The position numbers and the translations under genes were made by a program. From Halomonas piscis (GTDB lineage Bacteria; Pseudomonadota; Gammaproteobacteria; Pseudomonadales; Halomonadaceae): a DNA stretch of 64,000 nucleotides. Below, one piece after another: positions 30,050 through 38,678 of the stretch (position 1 is the stretch's first letter; each line of letters opens with the position of its first letter). Under the pieces are notes generated by a model. It saw only the letters and a program-made list of their open reading frames with translations, was not told where the DNA came from and ran no database searches. Location of the stretch: NCBI RefSeq assembly GCF_031886125.1, contig NZ_CP119391.1, forward strand, positions 2,728,001-2,792,000. Direction: 5' to 3'.

Positions 30050-31461
30050 TACTACAGTCGTAACTACAGCCGTGATCGTTCATGCATTGCCATCCGGGCT
30101 TGCTGCTGCCGACAGTGGCATTGCCAAGCCCGGTACTGGTGCTTTCGTCGCCAGTCCGACCAATGAAGCACATGGGACAGGGCCTGTTGTCCTTGCCATA
30201 GACATCTCCCGATTAGTCGCCTGAGCTCGGAGAGTGTCAACTGAATCCTGTCGGTACGAGTTTTTTTTGCTGGTGACTCGCTTGCCGTATCGCCACCAGC
30301 AAGGCGTGGGCGAGCAGCGACAAAGTAATGTGGCGATGCCAACTGGCCCAGCGCCTCACCTCATACTCATCCAGACCGCATTCCCCCTTGGCCGTCTGAA
30401 AACCCTGCTCGATTTTCCAGCGCTGACCCGCGACTCGAACCAGCGTCTCTATCGATACCCAGTCCCTGGGCGCGTGGACCACATAATAGGCCAACTCATC
30501 CGGTGTCGAGAGGCTGCGTCGGATCAGAAGATAATGGCCCCAGCGGCGTGCCTCTTCCGTAGGCTGCAGCCTTGTCAGCGGCGTCAACGCCCAGTCGTAC
30601 CTGCGTTCGCCCTTGCTGCCTGAGCCAGCGGATAGGGTCTGCCATGCGTCATCCGGCAGTGCCGCCGCGATCTCGTCGGCTCGCGTGTACTGGAAACTCT
30701 TCCACCACAAGGGTTCGTTGCAAGCCACTTCTAAAACAAAGGGTTGTGAGCGATCCTCCAGCCACAGACGCAGGCTGCGGTTACCGCCATAGACGCTATC
30801 CCCCGTCACCCAGGCGGCCGGTATGTCCTGATCCATCGCGCGCTCCAGCATCCGGCGAGCGAGCTCGGGTTTGCTGGCAAATTCGACGTCATCAGGGATG
30901 CCCGCACGCCGACAACGCTCGCGGTCCTGTGTCCAGGATTTGGGCAAGTACAGGGCGCGATCCAGGAAGGCATGCCCTGCCGGGCTAGCGTAGAGAAGAA
31001 AGACCCCGATCTGACTATTTTCGATACGGCCGGCGGTGCCACTGTACTGGCGTTGCACGCCGGCCGAGTGCTGGCCTTTCTTGATAAAGCCGGTCTCGTC
31101 CAGGACCAGGACACCCTCAGGCGAGCCCAGCGTATCGATGACCCATTGGCGGAGAATATCGCGTGCTGCGTCCGCATCCCAGCGGGCACGATCCAACAGG
31201 TACTGCACCCCATCTGGGGTGGCATCCCCGAGCCACTCGGCAAGATGCCAGCTATTCTTACGTTCGCACTGACTAAGCAGACCCTGGAGGTAGCGTAGTG
31301 CGCGATCGCGCGTTTCCGAACGCGGAAAGAGCGGGCCTAACCGATCTGCCAGGTCATCCAACAATGCTGAGACAGAGAGATCCAGTTCTTGCATCCTTCA
31401 CCCTGTGATCGCTTCCATATCAACCACATGCATTGTAGCTTATTCAGTTACGACTGTAGTA
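30050..31461 (-). mobile_element. IS701-family insertion sequence, 1412 bp
   Basis: Terminal inverted repeats TACTACAGTCGTAACT (30050-30065) and its exact complement (31446-31461). The target duplication CTAG is at 30046-30049 and 31462-31465, the YTAR 4-bp target typical of IS701. The left CTAG contains the purU stop codon. A single transposase is on the minus strand. Confidence 0.93.
30237..31394 (-). CDS. IS701-family DDE transposase
   Basis: 385 residues. The IS701 DDE core is seen as VLVLDETGFIKKG (first Asp, about 98), TGDSVYGGNRSLR (second Asp) and EQGFQTAKGECGLDEYEVRRW (Glu). Length is normal and no frameshift is seen, so the copy is potentially active. It lies between perfect terminal repeats. 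Confidence 0.92.
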   Translation of the reverse strand: MQELDLSVSALLDDLADRLGPLFPRSETRDRALRYLQGLLSQCERKNSWHLAEWLGDATPDGVQYLLDRARWDADAARDILRQWVIDTLGSPEGVLVLDETGFIKKGQHSAGVQRQYSGTAGRIENSQIGVFLLYASPAGHAFLDRALYLPKSWTQDRERCRRAGIPDDVEFASKPELARRMLERAMDQDIPAAWVTGDSVYGGNRSLRLWLEDRSQPFVLEVACNEPLWWKSFQYTRADEIAAALPDDAWQTLSAGSGSKGERRYDWALTPLTRLQPTEEARRWGHYLLIRRSLSTPDELAYYVVHAPRDWVSIETLVRVAGQRWKIEQGFQTAKGECGLDEYEVRRWASWHRHITLSLLAHALLVAIRQASHQQKKLVPTGFS

Positions 31462-31464
31462 CTA

Positions 31465-32293
31465 GGGGGCGTTAACAATTAGGCCAGCCATATGGCGGCT
31501 GACACGAGGCAGAGGAGTGACTGGTAGTTTCTTGCCAGTCGCTCATAGCGTGTAGATAACCGCCGGAACTTCTTGATTTTCTGAAAGAACCTCTCCACCA
31601 GATTGCGATCTTGGTAACAGTGCCAGTCTACTTCAATGCGCGCCAAACGATTCTTTTTCGGAGGAATCACCGGCTCGGCACCTGCGGCCTGAATCATGTC
31701 CCGCAGAGCAGTGGAGTCATACCCCTTGTCGCCCAGCACTGCTTGCGGGGAAAAACCTTCCAGTAGAGCGGGAGCAGCACCATACTCCGACGCCTGGCCC
31801 GGTGTGAGAACCAATCGTACTGGGTTACCTAACGCATCGACTGCGGCATGAATTTTGGTGCTCAATCCGCCTCGAGATTTGCCCATGGCTTCGACGTCTT
31901 GCGTGTTTTTTTTGACGCTCCATGCTGGTGCACCCTGACGATGCTACCGTCGATCATTAGCTGCTCTAGATCGGGATCGTCGGCTACTGTGTCAAAAATA
32001 CGCTGCCAAACGCCCTTTCGTGACCAACGGTTATACCGCATGTAGACGGTGTGCCAGCGCCCAAAAGATTCGGGAAGATCACGCCACGGGGCGCCGGTCC
32101 GAGCGATCCAGAGCACGGCTTCCACGAACAGGCGATTGTCCTTGGCAGTTACCCCACAGTCTGAGGCTTTGCCGGGGAGCAGGTGCTCGATTCGCTCCCA
32201 CTGATCATCGCGTAACTTCAACCGACTCATGGCCCACCAAAATCTATGAATACTAAATCAGTTTAAACGAAACTAATGATTGTTAACACACCC
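31465..32293 (-). mobile_element. IS5-family (IS427-group) insertion sequence, 829 bp
   Basis: The ends GGGGGCGTTAACAAT and (inverted) GGGTGTGTTAACAAT match at 13 of 15 positions. The 2-bp TA target duplication is at 31463-31464 and 32294-32295, so the pre-insertion site is again CTAG. The left TA lies inside the right CTAG duplication of the neighbouring IS701. Confidence 0.88.
31479..32230 (-). CDS. IS5-family transposase made by -1 frameshift (orfA/orfB)
   Basis: orfA is 32230-31862 (122 aa, DUF4096 part with LMIDGSIVRVHQHG, first Asp) and orfB occupies the -1 frame to 31479 (LGDKGYDS, second Asp; NLVERFFQKIKKFRRL, Glu). The junction is an A8 slippery run (complement of 31906-31913) after codons for GAS. 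A -1 slip gives KK-NTQDVEAMGKSRGGLSTK, restoring the family sequence. This is the normal programmed arrangement of the group, so it should not be called a pseudogene. Confidence 0.88.
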
Positions 32294-32328
32294 TAGCACC
32301 TGCCCGCTTTCCTGCCAGTCGCAGGCCC

Positions 32329-32345
32329 GGCGGCCAAAGGCCGCC
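32329..32345. terminator. Hairpin in the original purU / entericidin intergenic segment
   Basis: GGCGGCCAAAGGCCGCC. It is part of the ~47-bp native DNA stranded between the IS5 and IS481 copies. There is no T-tract, so terminator function is only likely from its position between convergent genes. Confidence 0.4.
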
Positions 32346-32349
32346 TAGC

Positions 32350-33378
32350 TGTGATCTCTCGGTAGGTTGTTCATCCGGAGCCAACCCGGAAGACTGGAGA
32401 TGCAAACCAACCAATCTCTCCAGGAGGCCCGGATGAACACCCATAAGAATGCCCGACTCACTCCGCACGGTCGAGCCCTGCTGGTCGCTCGCGTCATCGA
32501 TGAAGGGTTGCGGCCCAGAGAGGTCGCGCAAGCCCAGGGCGTCAGTGTGAGAACGGCCTACAAATGGGTGCGTCGTTTCCGTGAGGAGGGACTCGAGGGC
32601 CTCCAGGACCGTCGGTCACGCCCTGCCCGAAGTCCCTGGGCGACCGACGCAACGACGGTGGAGCAGATCGTCGAGCGTCGTCAGCGACGCCAGACCTATT
32701 GCCAGATTGCCCAGGCGCAGGGGGTTGGCCAGAGCACGGTAGCGCGCATTCTCAAGCGCAAGGGGCTGAATCGCTTGGCGGCTCTGACACCGCCAAGGCC
32801 CAGCAATCGCTATGAGCACGACGCACCCGGGGATCTCCTGCATCTGGATATCAAGAAGCTCGGTCGCTTCGCGCGCCCGGGGCATCGGGTCACCGGCGAT
32901 CGCCAACAGGCCACGCGCGGCGCAGGGTGGGAGTATGTCCATATCGCCATCGACGATCACTCGCGGGTGGCCTTCGGCACTCGCTACCCGGATGAAACCG
33001 GCTGGAGCGCCTGTTATGCGCTATTGGAGGCCATACGGTATTATCGAGACTTGGGGACTCGCTTCACGCGGGTGCTCACCGACAATGGCGCCTGCTACCG
33101 GTCCCGGGCGTTTCACCGCCTGTGCCGGCGGGTGGGGCTGAAGCACAAGCGCACTCGCCCCTATACGCCCCGCACCAATGGCAAGGCAGAACGGTTCATT
33201 CAAACCGCTCTGCGCGAGTGGGCCTATGCCCAGTCTTATGAGAGCTCGGAGGAGCGAGGCAAACACCTTTCCGCCTGGCTTCACCAGTACAACTGGCACC
33301 GGCCACATGCCAGCCTGAACTATCACCCTCCGGTTAGCCGGTTGGGGCTTTCCGTGAACAACCTGGTGGGTTTACACA
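32350..33378 (+). mobile_element. IS481-family insertion sequence, 1029 bp
   Basis: The ends start TGTG and share AGGTTGTTCA at the same distance (TGTG-N10-AGGTTGTTCA) on both sides. A 6-bp duplication CCTAGC flanks the element (32344-32349 and 33379-33384), matching the NCTAGN target of IS481. The right CTAG contains, on the minus strand, the stop codon of the entericidin-like gene. Confidence 0.9.
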
Positions 33379-33383
33379 CCTAG
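32433..33383 (+). CDS. IS481-family transposase
   Basis: 316 residues from the ATG at 32433 (AGGAGG five bases upstream). N-terminal helix-turn-helix domains (LRPREVAQAQGVSVRTAYKWVRRF; YCQIAQAQGVGQSTVARILKR) are followed by an rve integrase core with LLHLDIKKLGRF (Asp), RVLTDNGACYRS (Asp) and TNGKAERFIQT (Glu). The element itself carries no stop for this frame: the TAG at 33381-33383 lies in the target duplication, so termination depends on the CTAG target. Confidence 0.92.
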   Translation: MNTHKNARLTPHGRALLVARVIDEGLRPREVAQAQGVSVRTAYKWVRRFREEGLEGLQDRRSRPARSPWATDATTVEQIVERRQRRQTYCQIAQAQGVGQSTVARILKRKGLNRLAALTPPRPSNRYEHDAPGDLLHLDIKKLGRFARPGHRVTGDRQQATRGAGWEYVHIAIDDHSRVAFGTRYPDETGWSACYALLEAIRYYRDLGTRFTRVLTDNGACYRSRAFHRLCRRVGLKHKRTRPYTPRTNGKAERFIQTALREWAYAQSYESSEERGKHLSAWLHQYNWHRPHASLNYHPPVSRLGLSVNNLVGLHT

Positions 33384-33541
33384 CTGTGGGCGGCGTCCTG
33401 CACGGCTTCGCCGCCCTCTTCCACGTCCTGCCCCATGCCGGCCATGGTGTTGCAGCCGCTGAGCATGCCGGCCATCAGCAGCGCGGCAAAGCTTGCGGCG
33501 ATCGCCTTGAGTGCGGTGTTACGCGTTGTCATCGCTTTCAT
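33380..33541 (-). CDS. Entericidin-like small lipoprotein
   Basis: 53 residues: MKAMTTRNTALKAIAASFAA, hydrophobic core, then the lipobox LSGC (Cys30), then NTMAGMGQDVEEGGEAVQDA. The mature part is the EcnA/EcnB-type signature of bacteriolytic or stress lipoproteins. AAGGAG lies seven bases before the ATG. The TAG stop is inside the CCTAGC target of IS481, so the insertion left the coding sequence complete but separated it from its former 3' context. It was probably convergent with purU before the insertions. Confidence 0.82.
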   Translation of the reverse strand: MKAMTTRNTALKAIAASFAALLMAGMLSGCNTMAGMGQDVEEGGEAVQDAAHS

Positions 33542-33859
33542 CGTTATCTCCTTGATCCACCTTGCGGGGCCTGTTCATGACACTTGTTCAGCGTACTTTT
33601 TCATAATACGTCGGGTGTCTTTACCGTCAACGCACAAGGCTAACGCCTTGGCGTATAGTCAGCCTAACAGCGTTTGCCGCCTCTATGGACAAAATAATGG
33701 ACGCCAAAATGTAAAAGTAGCCGCCGCCGTCTTTTTGGCGGCGCGGCATCGACGCCAAGGGGTTCTCTCGCCGCGCTTGCCTGCTATGCTGCAACACTGT
33801 CATTCGTCTTGGCCTTTCGTATAACAATCACCACCGATGACCCCTAAGGAGTTGGCACG
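33542..33859. other. Intergenic region between entericidin-like gene and glycerate kinase
   Basis: AT-richer DNA holding the divergent promoters. A hairpin CGCCGCC-N8-GGCGGCG (33722-33743) lies about 115 bp before the kinase start. No ORF is convincing. Confidence 0.5.
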
Positions 33860-34993
33860 ATGCACGTTTTGCTCTGCCCCGACAGTTTCAAGGACGCCCT
33901 GGGCGCCCAGGACGCGGCCGATGCCATGGCCCGCGGCATCAAGCGCGCCCTGCCCGAGGCCCGCACCGAGACCTGCCCGCTGGCCGACGGCGGCGAAGGC
34001 AGCCTGGAAGCGCTGATCATGGCCACCGGCGCCGAGCGTCGCAGCGTCGGCGTACAGGACGCCCTGGGCCGTCCGGCTACCGCGACCTGGGGCTGGCTAG
34101 GGGCCGAACGCACGGCCTTTATCGAGCTTGCCGAAGCCAGCGGCCTGCAGCAGCTCAAGCCCGCCGAGCGCGACGCCCGCACCACCACCACCTACGGCGT
34201 GGGCGAGCTGTTTGGCGCCGCCCTGGACGCCGGCGCAAAGAAAGCCCTGCTGCTGCTCGGCGGCAGCGCCACCAACGACGCCGGTGCCGGCATGCTCGCC
34301 GCGCTCGGCGCGCGCCTGCTGGACGCCGACGGCAAGGCGCTGGCCCCGGGCGGCGCGGCGCTGGCCGAGCTCGACACCCTGGACCTTTCCGGGCTCGACC
34401 CGCGCCTGGCCGCACTTCAGGTAGAAGCCGCCGTGGACGTGGACAACCCGCTTCTCGGTGAGCGCGGCGCCAGCGCCGTGTTCGGCCCGCAAAAGGGCGC
34501 GAGCCCCGAGGCGGTAAAAGAGCTGGACACCGCCCTTGGCCACTTTGCCGACGTCAGCGCCGAGGCGCTTAGCCAGGACGATCGCCACCTGGAAGGCGCC
34601 GGCGCCGCCGGGGGCATGGGCTTTGCCGCTCGGGCTTTCATGGGCGCGACGCTCAAGCCCGGTATCGACATGATCATGGAGCAGGCGGGCATGGCCGAGC
34701 GGCTGAAACAGGCCGACCTGGTCATCACCGGCGAAGGCAAGCTCGACGGCCAGAGCCTCTCGGGCAAGACGCCCATCGGCGTCTCCCGGGCGGGCAAGGC
34801 CGCGGGCAAGCCCGTGGTGGTGCTCGCCGGCAGTCTGGGCGACGGCTGGCGGGCCTGCCACGACGAAGGCGTGACCGCCGCCTTTGCCCTGGCTGACGGC
34901 CCCATCACCCTGGAAGACGCCGTGGCGCGCACCGCGGAGCTGTTGACCGACCGCTGCGAGAGTATCGTCCGGCTGTGGCAGTCCCGCCCCTGA
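33860..34993 (+). CDS. garK: Glycerate kinase (GarK/GlxK family)
   Basis: Phosphorylates D-glycerate (the GarK type yields 2-phosphoglycerate). At 377 residues it has the family start MHVLLCPDSFKDALGAQDAADAM, the CPLADGGEGSLEAL block (about 36-49), GGSATNDAGAGMLAALGARL (about 134-153), and the C-terminal LVITGEGKLDGQSLSGKTPIGV. No linked glyoxylate or tartronate genes are visible, so the pathway is not fixed by context. garK versus glxK cannot be separated by eye. Confidence 0.92.
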   Translation: MHVLLCPDSFKDALGAQDAADAMARGIKRALPEARTETCPLADGGEGSLEALIMATGAERRSVGVQDALGRPATATWGWLGAERTAFIELAEASGLQQLKPAERDARTTTTYGVGELFGAALDAGAKKALLLLGGSATNDAGAGMLAALGARLLDADGKALAPGGAALAELDTLDLSGLDPRLAALQVEAAVDVDNPLLGERGASAVFGPQKGASPEAVKELDTALGHFADVSAEALSQDDRHLEGAGAAGGMGFAARAFMGATLKPGIDMIMEQAGMAERLKQADLVITGEGKLDGQSLSGKTPIGVSRAGKAAGKPVVVLAGSLGDGWRACHDEGVTAAFALADGPITLEDAVARTAELLTDRCESIVRLWQSRP

Positions 34994-35034
34994 GCGCAAG
35001 GCGCTCCCTTGCCTCGCCCCTATCGCTTCCACAC

Positions 35035-35062
35035 AAAAACGGCGCCTCCTTGGGCGCCGTTT
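35035..35062. terminator. Terminator after glycerate kinase
   Basis: AAAAACGGCGCC-loop-GGCGCCGTTTCT. The A-run and T-run allow use from either side. Confidence 0.75.
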
Positions 35063-35069
35063 CTGTGTG

Positions 35070-35235
35070 CCTTACCGCAGGAGGGCGGCTTTGCCGCGCG
35101 ACCGCACCCCGCCGAATCCGGCAGGCCTGCGGCCTGCATCGCCCGGCAAAGCCGGCCTCCTACACAACCGGGTGACCGCCACTGCAATCGTCTGGCAAGG
35201 CTGGCCTCCTGCAAAACCCGGTAATGGCAACCAAC
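35070..35235. repeat. REP-like intergenic repeats between glycerate kinase and pepD
   Basis: Successive variants of a unit containing GGCAAAGCCGGCCTCCTAC / GGCAAGGCTGGCCTCCTGC, each followed by a CCGGGT or CCCGGT box. The palindrome GGCAGGCCTGCGGCCTGC is also present. The same words recur at about 36,780-36,845 and, in part, after hemB. Confidence 0.55.
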
Positions 35236-35247
35236 TGCCCGTCGCAG

Positions 35248-36723
35248 TCACTCAGCGGCCTGCCGCCCCAGCGTTTCCACAAGCGCCTTGAGCAGCGTCC
35301 AGAACTCCTCGACCGAGTCGATATCCACGCGCTCGTCCGGCGAGTGGGCGCCGAGGATTGTCGGGCCAAACGAGATCATATCCAGCGCCGGATACTTGCT
35401 GCCCAGAATGCCGCACTCGAGCCCGGCGTGAATGACCTTCACCGCCGGCTCGCGGCCAAGTCTGGCCTGATGGCAGTCGATGAACGTGGCCAGCAGCGGG
35501 CTTTGAGCGTTGGGCACCCAGCCCGGATAGCCGTGCTCGGCCTTGACCCGGGCACCGATCAGCCCGAACAGCGCGCGAAAGCGGTCGACCATCGCGGTGA
35601 CGGCGCTGTCGTGGAGCGAGCGCACCAGCGCGCAGAGGTGAGCCCGGCCGTCTTCCAGCTGGACAACCCCCAGGTTGTTGGAGGTGTCCACTACGCCCTT
35701 GACCTCGGCGCTCATACGCTCCACGCCGCAGGGCGCGGCGTGGAGCGCCGCTACCAGCATGGCGCTGGCATCCAGGTTGAGCGCCTCGTCGGGCGCGTCG
35801 GCGGCGGCCACGGGCTTCACGCTCAGGGCAAAGTCGCTGTCGGCCGGGGCAAGTTCGCCGCGCAGCGTCGCCTCGAGGGTTTGCACCTTGGCCGTCACCG
35901 CGTCGATCTCGTCTGCCGGCAGCGCCACCCGGGCAAACGCCTCCCGGGGAATGGCGTTGCGCAGGGTGCCGCCCTGGTAGCTCACCAGCCGCGCGTCGGC
36001 AAACTCCAGCAGGCGCAGCACCCGCGCCAGCAGCCGGTTGGCGTTGCCCAGCGGCCGGTGGATATCCAGCCCCGAATGGCCGCCCGCCAGACCGGTCACA
36101 GCGATATCCAGGCAGCGCTCGTGGGCCTCCACCGGCGTTTGCGGCAGCCGCGCGTCCACCACCGCGTCGCTGCCGCCGGCGCAGCCGATATAGGCTTCGC
36201 CCCGGGCTTCGCTGTCCAGGTTCAACAGCAGGCTGCCCTCAAGCCAACCCTCGTCGAGGCTGAGCGCTCCGCCCATGGAGGTTTCCTCCTCCAGGGTAAA
36301 AAGCGCCTCGAGCGGCCCGTGAGCCACCTCCGTGCTTTCCAGCAGCGCAAGAGCGGCGGCCACGCCCAGGCCGTTGTCCGCGCCCAGGGTGGTGCCCTCG
36401 GCGTGCAGCCAGCCGTCGTGCACATAGGTGCTGATGGAGTCCCGGGTGAAGTCGTGGGGGCTCTCGGCGTTGGCCTGGGCGACCATGTCCAGATGGCCCT
36501 GAAGAATCACGCCCGGGGCGTCTTCGCAGCCTTTGGCGGCGGGCTTTTTGATCCGCAGGTTGCCGAAAGCGTCGCGGTCGTGGGCCAGCCCCAGCCCGTC
36601 GGCCCAGGCTTCCAGTTTGGCCACCAGCTCGGCCTCGTGGCCGGAGGGACGCGGGGTGTTGCAAAGGGTACGAAAGTGGCGCCAAACCGGCGCGGGGCTT
36701 AGCGCATCAAGGTGTTCGTTCAT
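35248..36723 (-). CDS. pepD: Aminoacyl-histidine dipeptidase (peptidase D, M20)
   Basis: Zinc dipeptidase that splits Xaa-His and other dipeptides. The 491 residues start at ATG 36723 (MNEHLDALSPAPVWRHF). Metal and catalytic motifs in order are ILQGHLDMVAQ (His, Asp), TTLGADNGLGVAAALALLE (bridging Asp), LFTLEEETSMGGA (Glu-Glu), LNLDSEARGEAYIGCAGG (Asp), and IHAGLECGIL (Glu/His region). The length matches PepD. It is downstream of sbcB on the same strand, separated by a repeat-rich gap. Confidence 0.94.
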   Translation of the reverse strand: MNEHLDALSPAPVWRHFRTLCNTPRPSGHEAELVAKLEAWADGLGLAHDRDAFGNLRIKKPAAKGCEDAPGVILQGHLDMVAQANAESPHDFTRDSISTYVHDGWLHAEGTTLGADNGLGVAAALALLESTEVAHGPLEALFTLEEETSMGGALSLDEGWLEGSLLLNLDSEARGEAYIGCAGGSDAVVDARLPQTPVEAHERCLDIAVTGLAGGHSGLDIHRPLGNANRLLARVLRLLEFADARLVSYQGGTLRNAIPREAFARVALPADEIDAVTAKVQTLEATLRGELAPADSDFALSVKPVAAADAPDEALNLDASAMLVAALHAAPCGVERMSAEVKGVVDTSNNLGVVQLEDGRAHLCALVRSLHDSAVTAMVDRFRALFGLIGARVKAEHGYPGWVPNAQSPLLATFIDCHQARLGREPAVKVIHAGLECGILGSKYPALDMISFGPTILGAHSPDERVDIDSVEEFWTLLKALVETLGRQAAE

Positions 36724-36777
36724 GGAAAATCGTCTCTTCGTGGGTGCCAACACTGTACTCCCCCGCACAGGCGTGCG

Positions 36778-36848
36778 AAAGAGCAGGCCGCAGGCCTGCC
36801 GGGTTCGGTGGGGATACAGCCACCCGACAAAGCCGGCCTCTTACGGCT
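36778..36848. repeat. REP-like palindromic repeat between pepD and sbcB
   Basis: GCAGGCCGCAGGCCTGC followed by CGGGTTCGGTGGGG and then GACAAAGCCGGCCTCTTAC. It is related to the repeats at 35,070-35,235, in inverted order of the palindrome relative to the GGCCTC box. Confidence 0.5.
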
Positions 36849-36914
36849 CACCTTTTTCAAGCTCAGCCAGCTGCGCCGCGTGACGACCTCCCCACCGAGG
36901 CTGCCCGGGCTTGC

Positions 36915-38408
36915 CTACCCCTCGAACGCCTGGGCGGGGAGCATGGCCTCGACAAACATCACCAGCTCTTCGAGTATCCGGCGCGAACGGTCATCCAGCG
37001 GCTGCTGGTTGTACTGCTCGATTTCCCGGGCGAAGTCCCTGAGGGTAAAGCCGGCAAGCGCCGGGTCGTTCAAGCGCTCCCAGCGGAAGGCTTCCCACTG
37101 GGCGAGCTCCTCGCCTTCCAGGGTTTCCGGATAGCTGCGCGCCCGATAGCGAAACACCATCTCTTCCAGCCGCGAGTCCTGAAAGGCAAAGCGCTGGCCG
37201 ACCAGGTCCCAGGCCGGGGTTTGGCGCACGCGCTCCATTTGCTCGCGGTCGGACCTGGAAAAAAAGCCCCCGGAATACAGCATCAAATCCGGATCCTTCA
37301 CGTCCTCGGCATAGGGCGTGTTAAACACTTCGGCCGCCTTGGCGGCAACGCCCGGGGTCTCGTGCAGCGTCTTCCAGTGACGGCGGCAGACGGGCAGGTC
37401 GATCCCCAGCCGCGCGACGATATCGCCGTACTCGCCCTTGTGCGGCCCGTCGATATCCTTCAAAAAGCTTGCCGGAAACAGCACCGGGCAGCGGTTGATG
37501 TGGATCACCTTGAGCGGAATACGCGTTTCGCCCTCGCTCAGGTCCGCCTGGCTGACAAACACCCGATCGCGGACCTGCTCGGCGGAAAGCTCGAGCATGG
37601 TGCCTGGCTCGACGCTCAGGTCGTAAACGATAACGCCGTTGGGGTTGGTGGGGTGCTCGGCCAGCGGCATCACCAGCGCGCTGCATCCGCGGCTGGCCGG
37701 GTAGCGCCTCGAGATATGCAGCATCGGCTTGCCGCCGGGCAAATCCAGCTCCCGGGACACGGCCCGCTTGCCGCGCCGGGCCAGCAGGTAGTCAAACAGG
37801 CCGGCGTTTTTCTCGCGCAAAAGCCGCGCCAGGGCGATGGTGGCGCGCACGTCGGCAAGAGCGTCGTGGGCGCCGGCGTGCTCGATACCGTTGGCTGCGG
37901 TCAGCTCTTCCAACTTGAAGCTTGGCGCGCCGTCGTCGCGCAGCGGCCACTCGATGCCCGCCGGGCGCAGGGCATAAAACGCCCGCACCACGTCGATCAA
38001 ATCCCACCGCGAATTGCCGTTCTGCCACTCACGGGCGTAGGGGTCGATCAGGTTGCGGTAAAACAGCTGGCGAGTAATTTCGTCGTCAAAGCGCAGGCTG
38101 TTATAGCCCACCGCGCAGGTGCCGGCCTTGCTCATGTGGCCCAGCACCTCGCCGGCGAACTCGGCTTCCGGCAGGCCGTGGCGGCGGGCCTTTTGCGGTG
38201 TAATGCCGGTAATCAGGCACGCCACGGGGTGCGGTAGATCGTCATCGGCGGGCTTGCAGTAAAGCTCCACCGGCTCACCGATTTCGTTGAGCGCGGCATC
38301 CGTGCGTATGGCCGCAAACTGGGCCGGCCGGTCCCGGCGCGTATCGGCGCCGAAGGTTTCGTAGTCGTGCCAGAGAAAGCTGGCCGGGGCGGCAGTGGAT
38401 GGCGCCAT
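36915..38408 (-). CDS. sbcB: Exodeoxyribonuclease I SbcB
   Basis: 3'-to-5' single-strand DNA exonuclease for recombination and mismatch repair. The 497 residues carry the DEDDh exonuclease motifs: FLWHDYETFGADTRRDRPAQFAAIRTD (Asp, Glu), the central YNSLRFDDE (Asp) and HDALADVRATIALARL (His, Asp). The SH3-like and C-terminal helical domains that follow are typical of ExoI. It lies 18 bases downstream of minE on the same strand and may be read through from the min operon. Confidence 0.95.
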   Translation of the reverse strand: MAPSTAAPASFLWHDYETFGADTRRDRPAQFAAIRTDAALNEIGEPVELYCKPADDDLPHPVACLITGITPQKARRHGLPEAEFAGEVLGHMSKAGTCAVGYNSLRFDDEITRQLFYRNLIDPYAREWQNGNSRWDLIDVVRAFYALRPAGIEWPLRDDGAPSFKLEELTAANGIEHAGAHDALADVRATIALARLLREKNAGLFDYLLARRGKRAVSRELDLPGGKPMLHISRRYPASRGCSALVMPLAEHPTNPNGVIVYDLSVEPGTMLELSAEQVRDRVFVSQADLSEGETRIPLKVIHINRCPVLFPASFLKDIDGPHKGEYGDIVARLGIDLPVCRRHWKTLHETPGVAAKAAEVFNTPYAEDVKDPDLMLYSGGFFSRSDREQMERVRQTPAWDLVGQRFAFQDSRLEEMVFRYRARSYPETLEGEELAQWEAFRWERLNDPALAGFTLRDFAREIEQYNQQPLDDRSRRILEELVMFVEAMLPAQAFEG

Positions 38409-38426
38409 GAAAGATCAGTCTCCCCC

Positions 38427-38678
38427 TCAGGTTTTGGGCAGGGTCACGTTAAGCTCCAGCACCGAGCAGCTGTCCTCGCTGTCCATGGATATCTGCACGG
38501 CATCGTCGTCGATATCGACGTAGCGGCGAATGACTTCGACCAGCTCGCGCTCCAGCTTGGGCATATAATCCGGCTGGCCGCGCTGGTTACGCTGGTGGGC
38601 TACGATGATTTGCAGGCGCTCTTTTGCTACCGGCGCCGATTTTTTTCGCTCGCGCTTTAAAAACTCCAGCAGTTTCAC
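38427..38678 (-). CDS. minE: Cell-division topological factor MinE
   Basis: Stimulates MinD ATPase and drives Min oscillation. The 83 residues include the N-terminal MinD-binding/membrane segment ([32 protein letters not shown]) and the dimerising C-terminal topological domain ([22 protein letters not shown]). Its start overlaps the minD stop by four bases (ATGA). Confidence 0.97.
   Translation of the reverse strand: MKLLEFLKRERKKSAPVAKERLQIIVAHQRNQRGQPDYMPKLERELVEVIRRYVDIDDDAVQISMDSEDSCSVLELNVTLPKT

Noticed and set aside
31479..32230. IS5 transposase as a frameshifted pseudogene
   Set aside because: The break is a -1 shift at an A8 slippery run, the normal programmed arrangement for this IS group.
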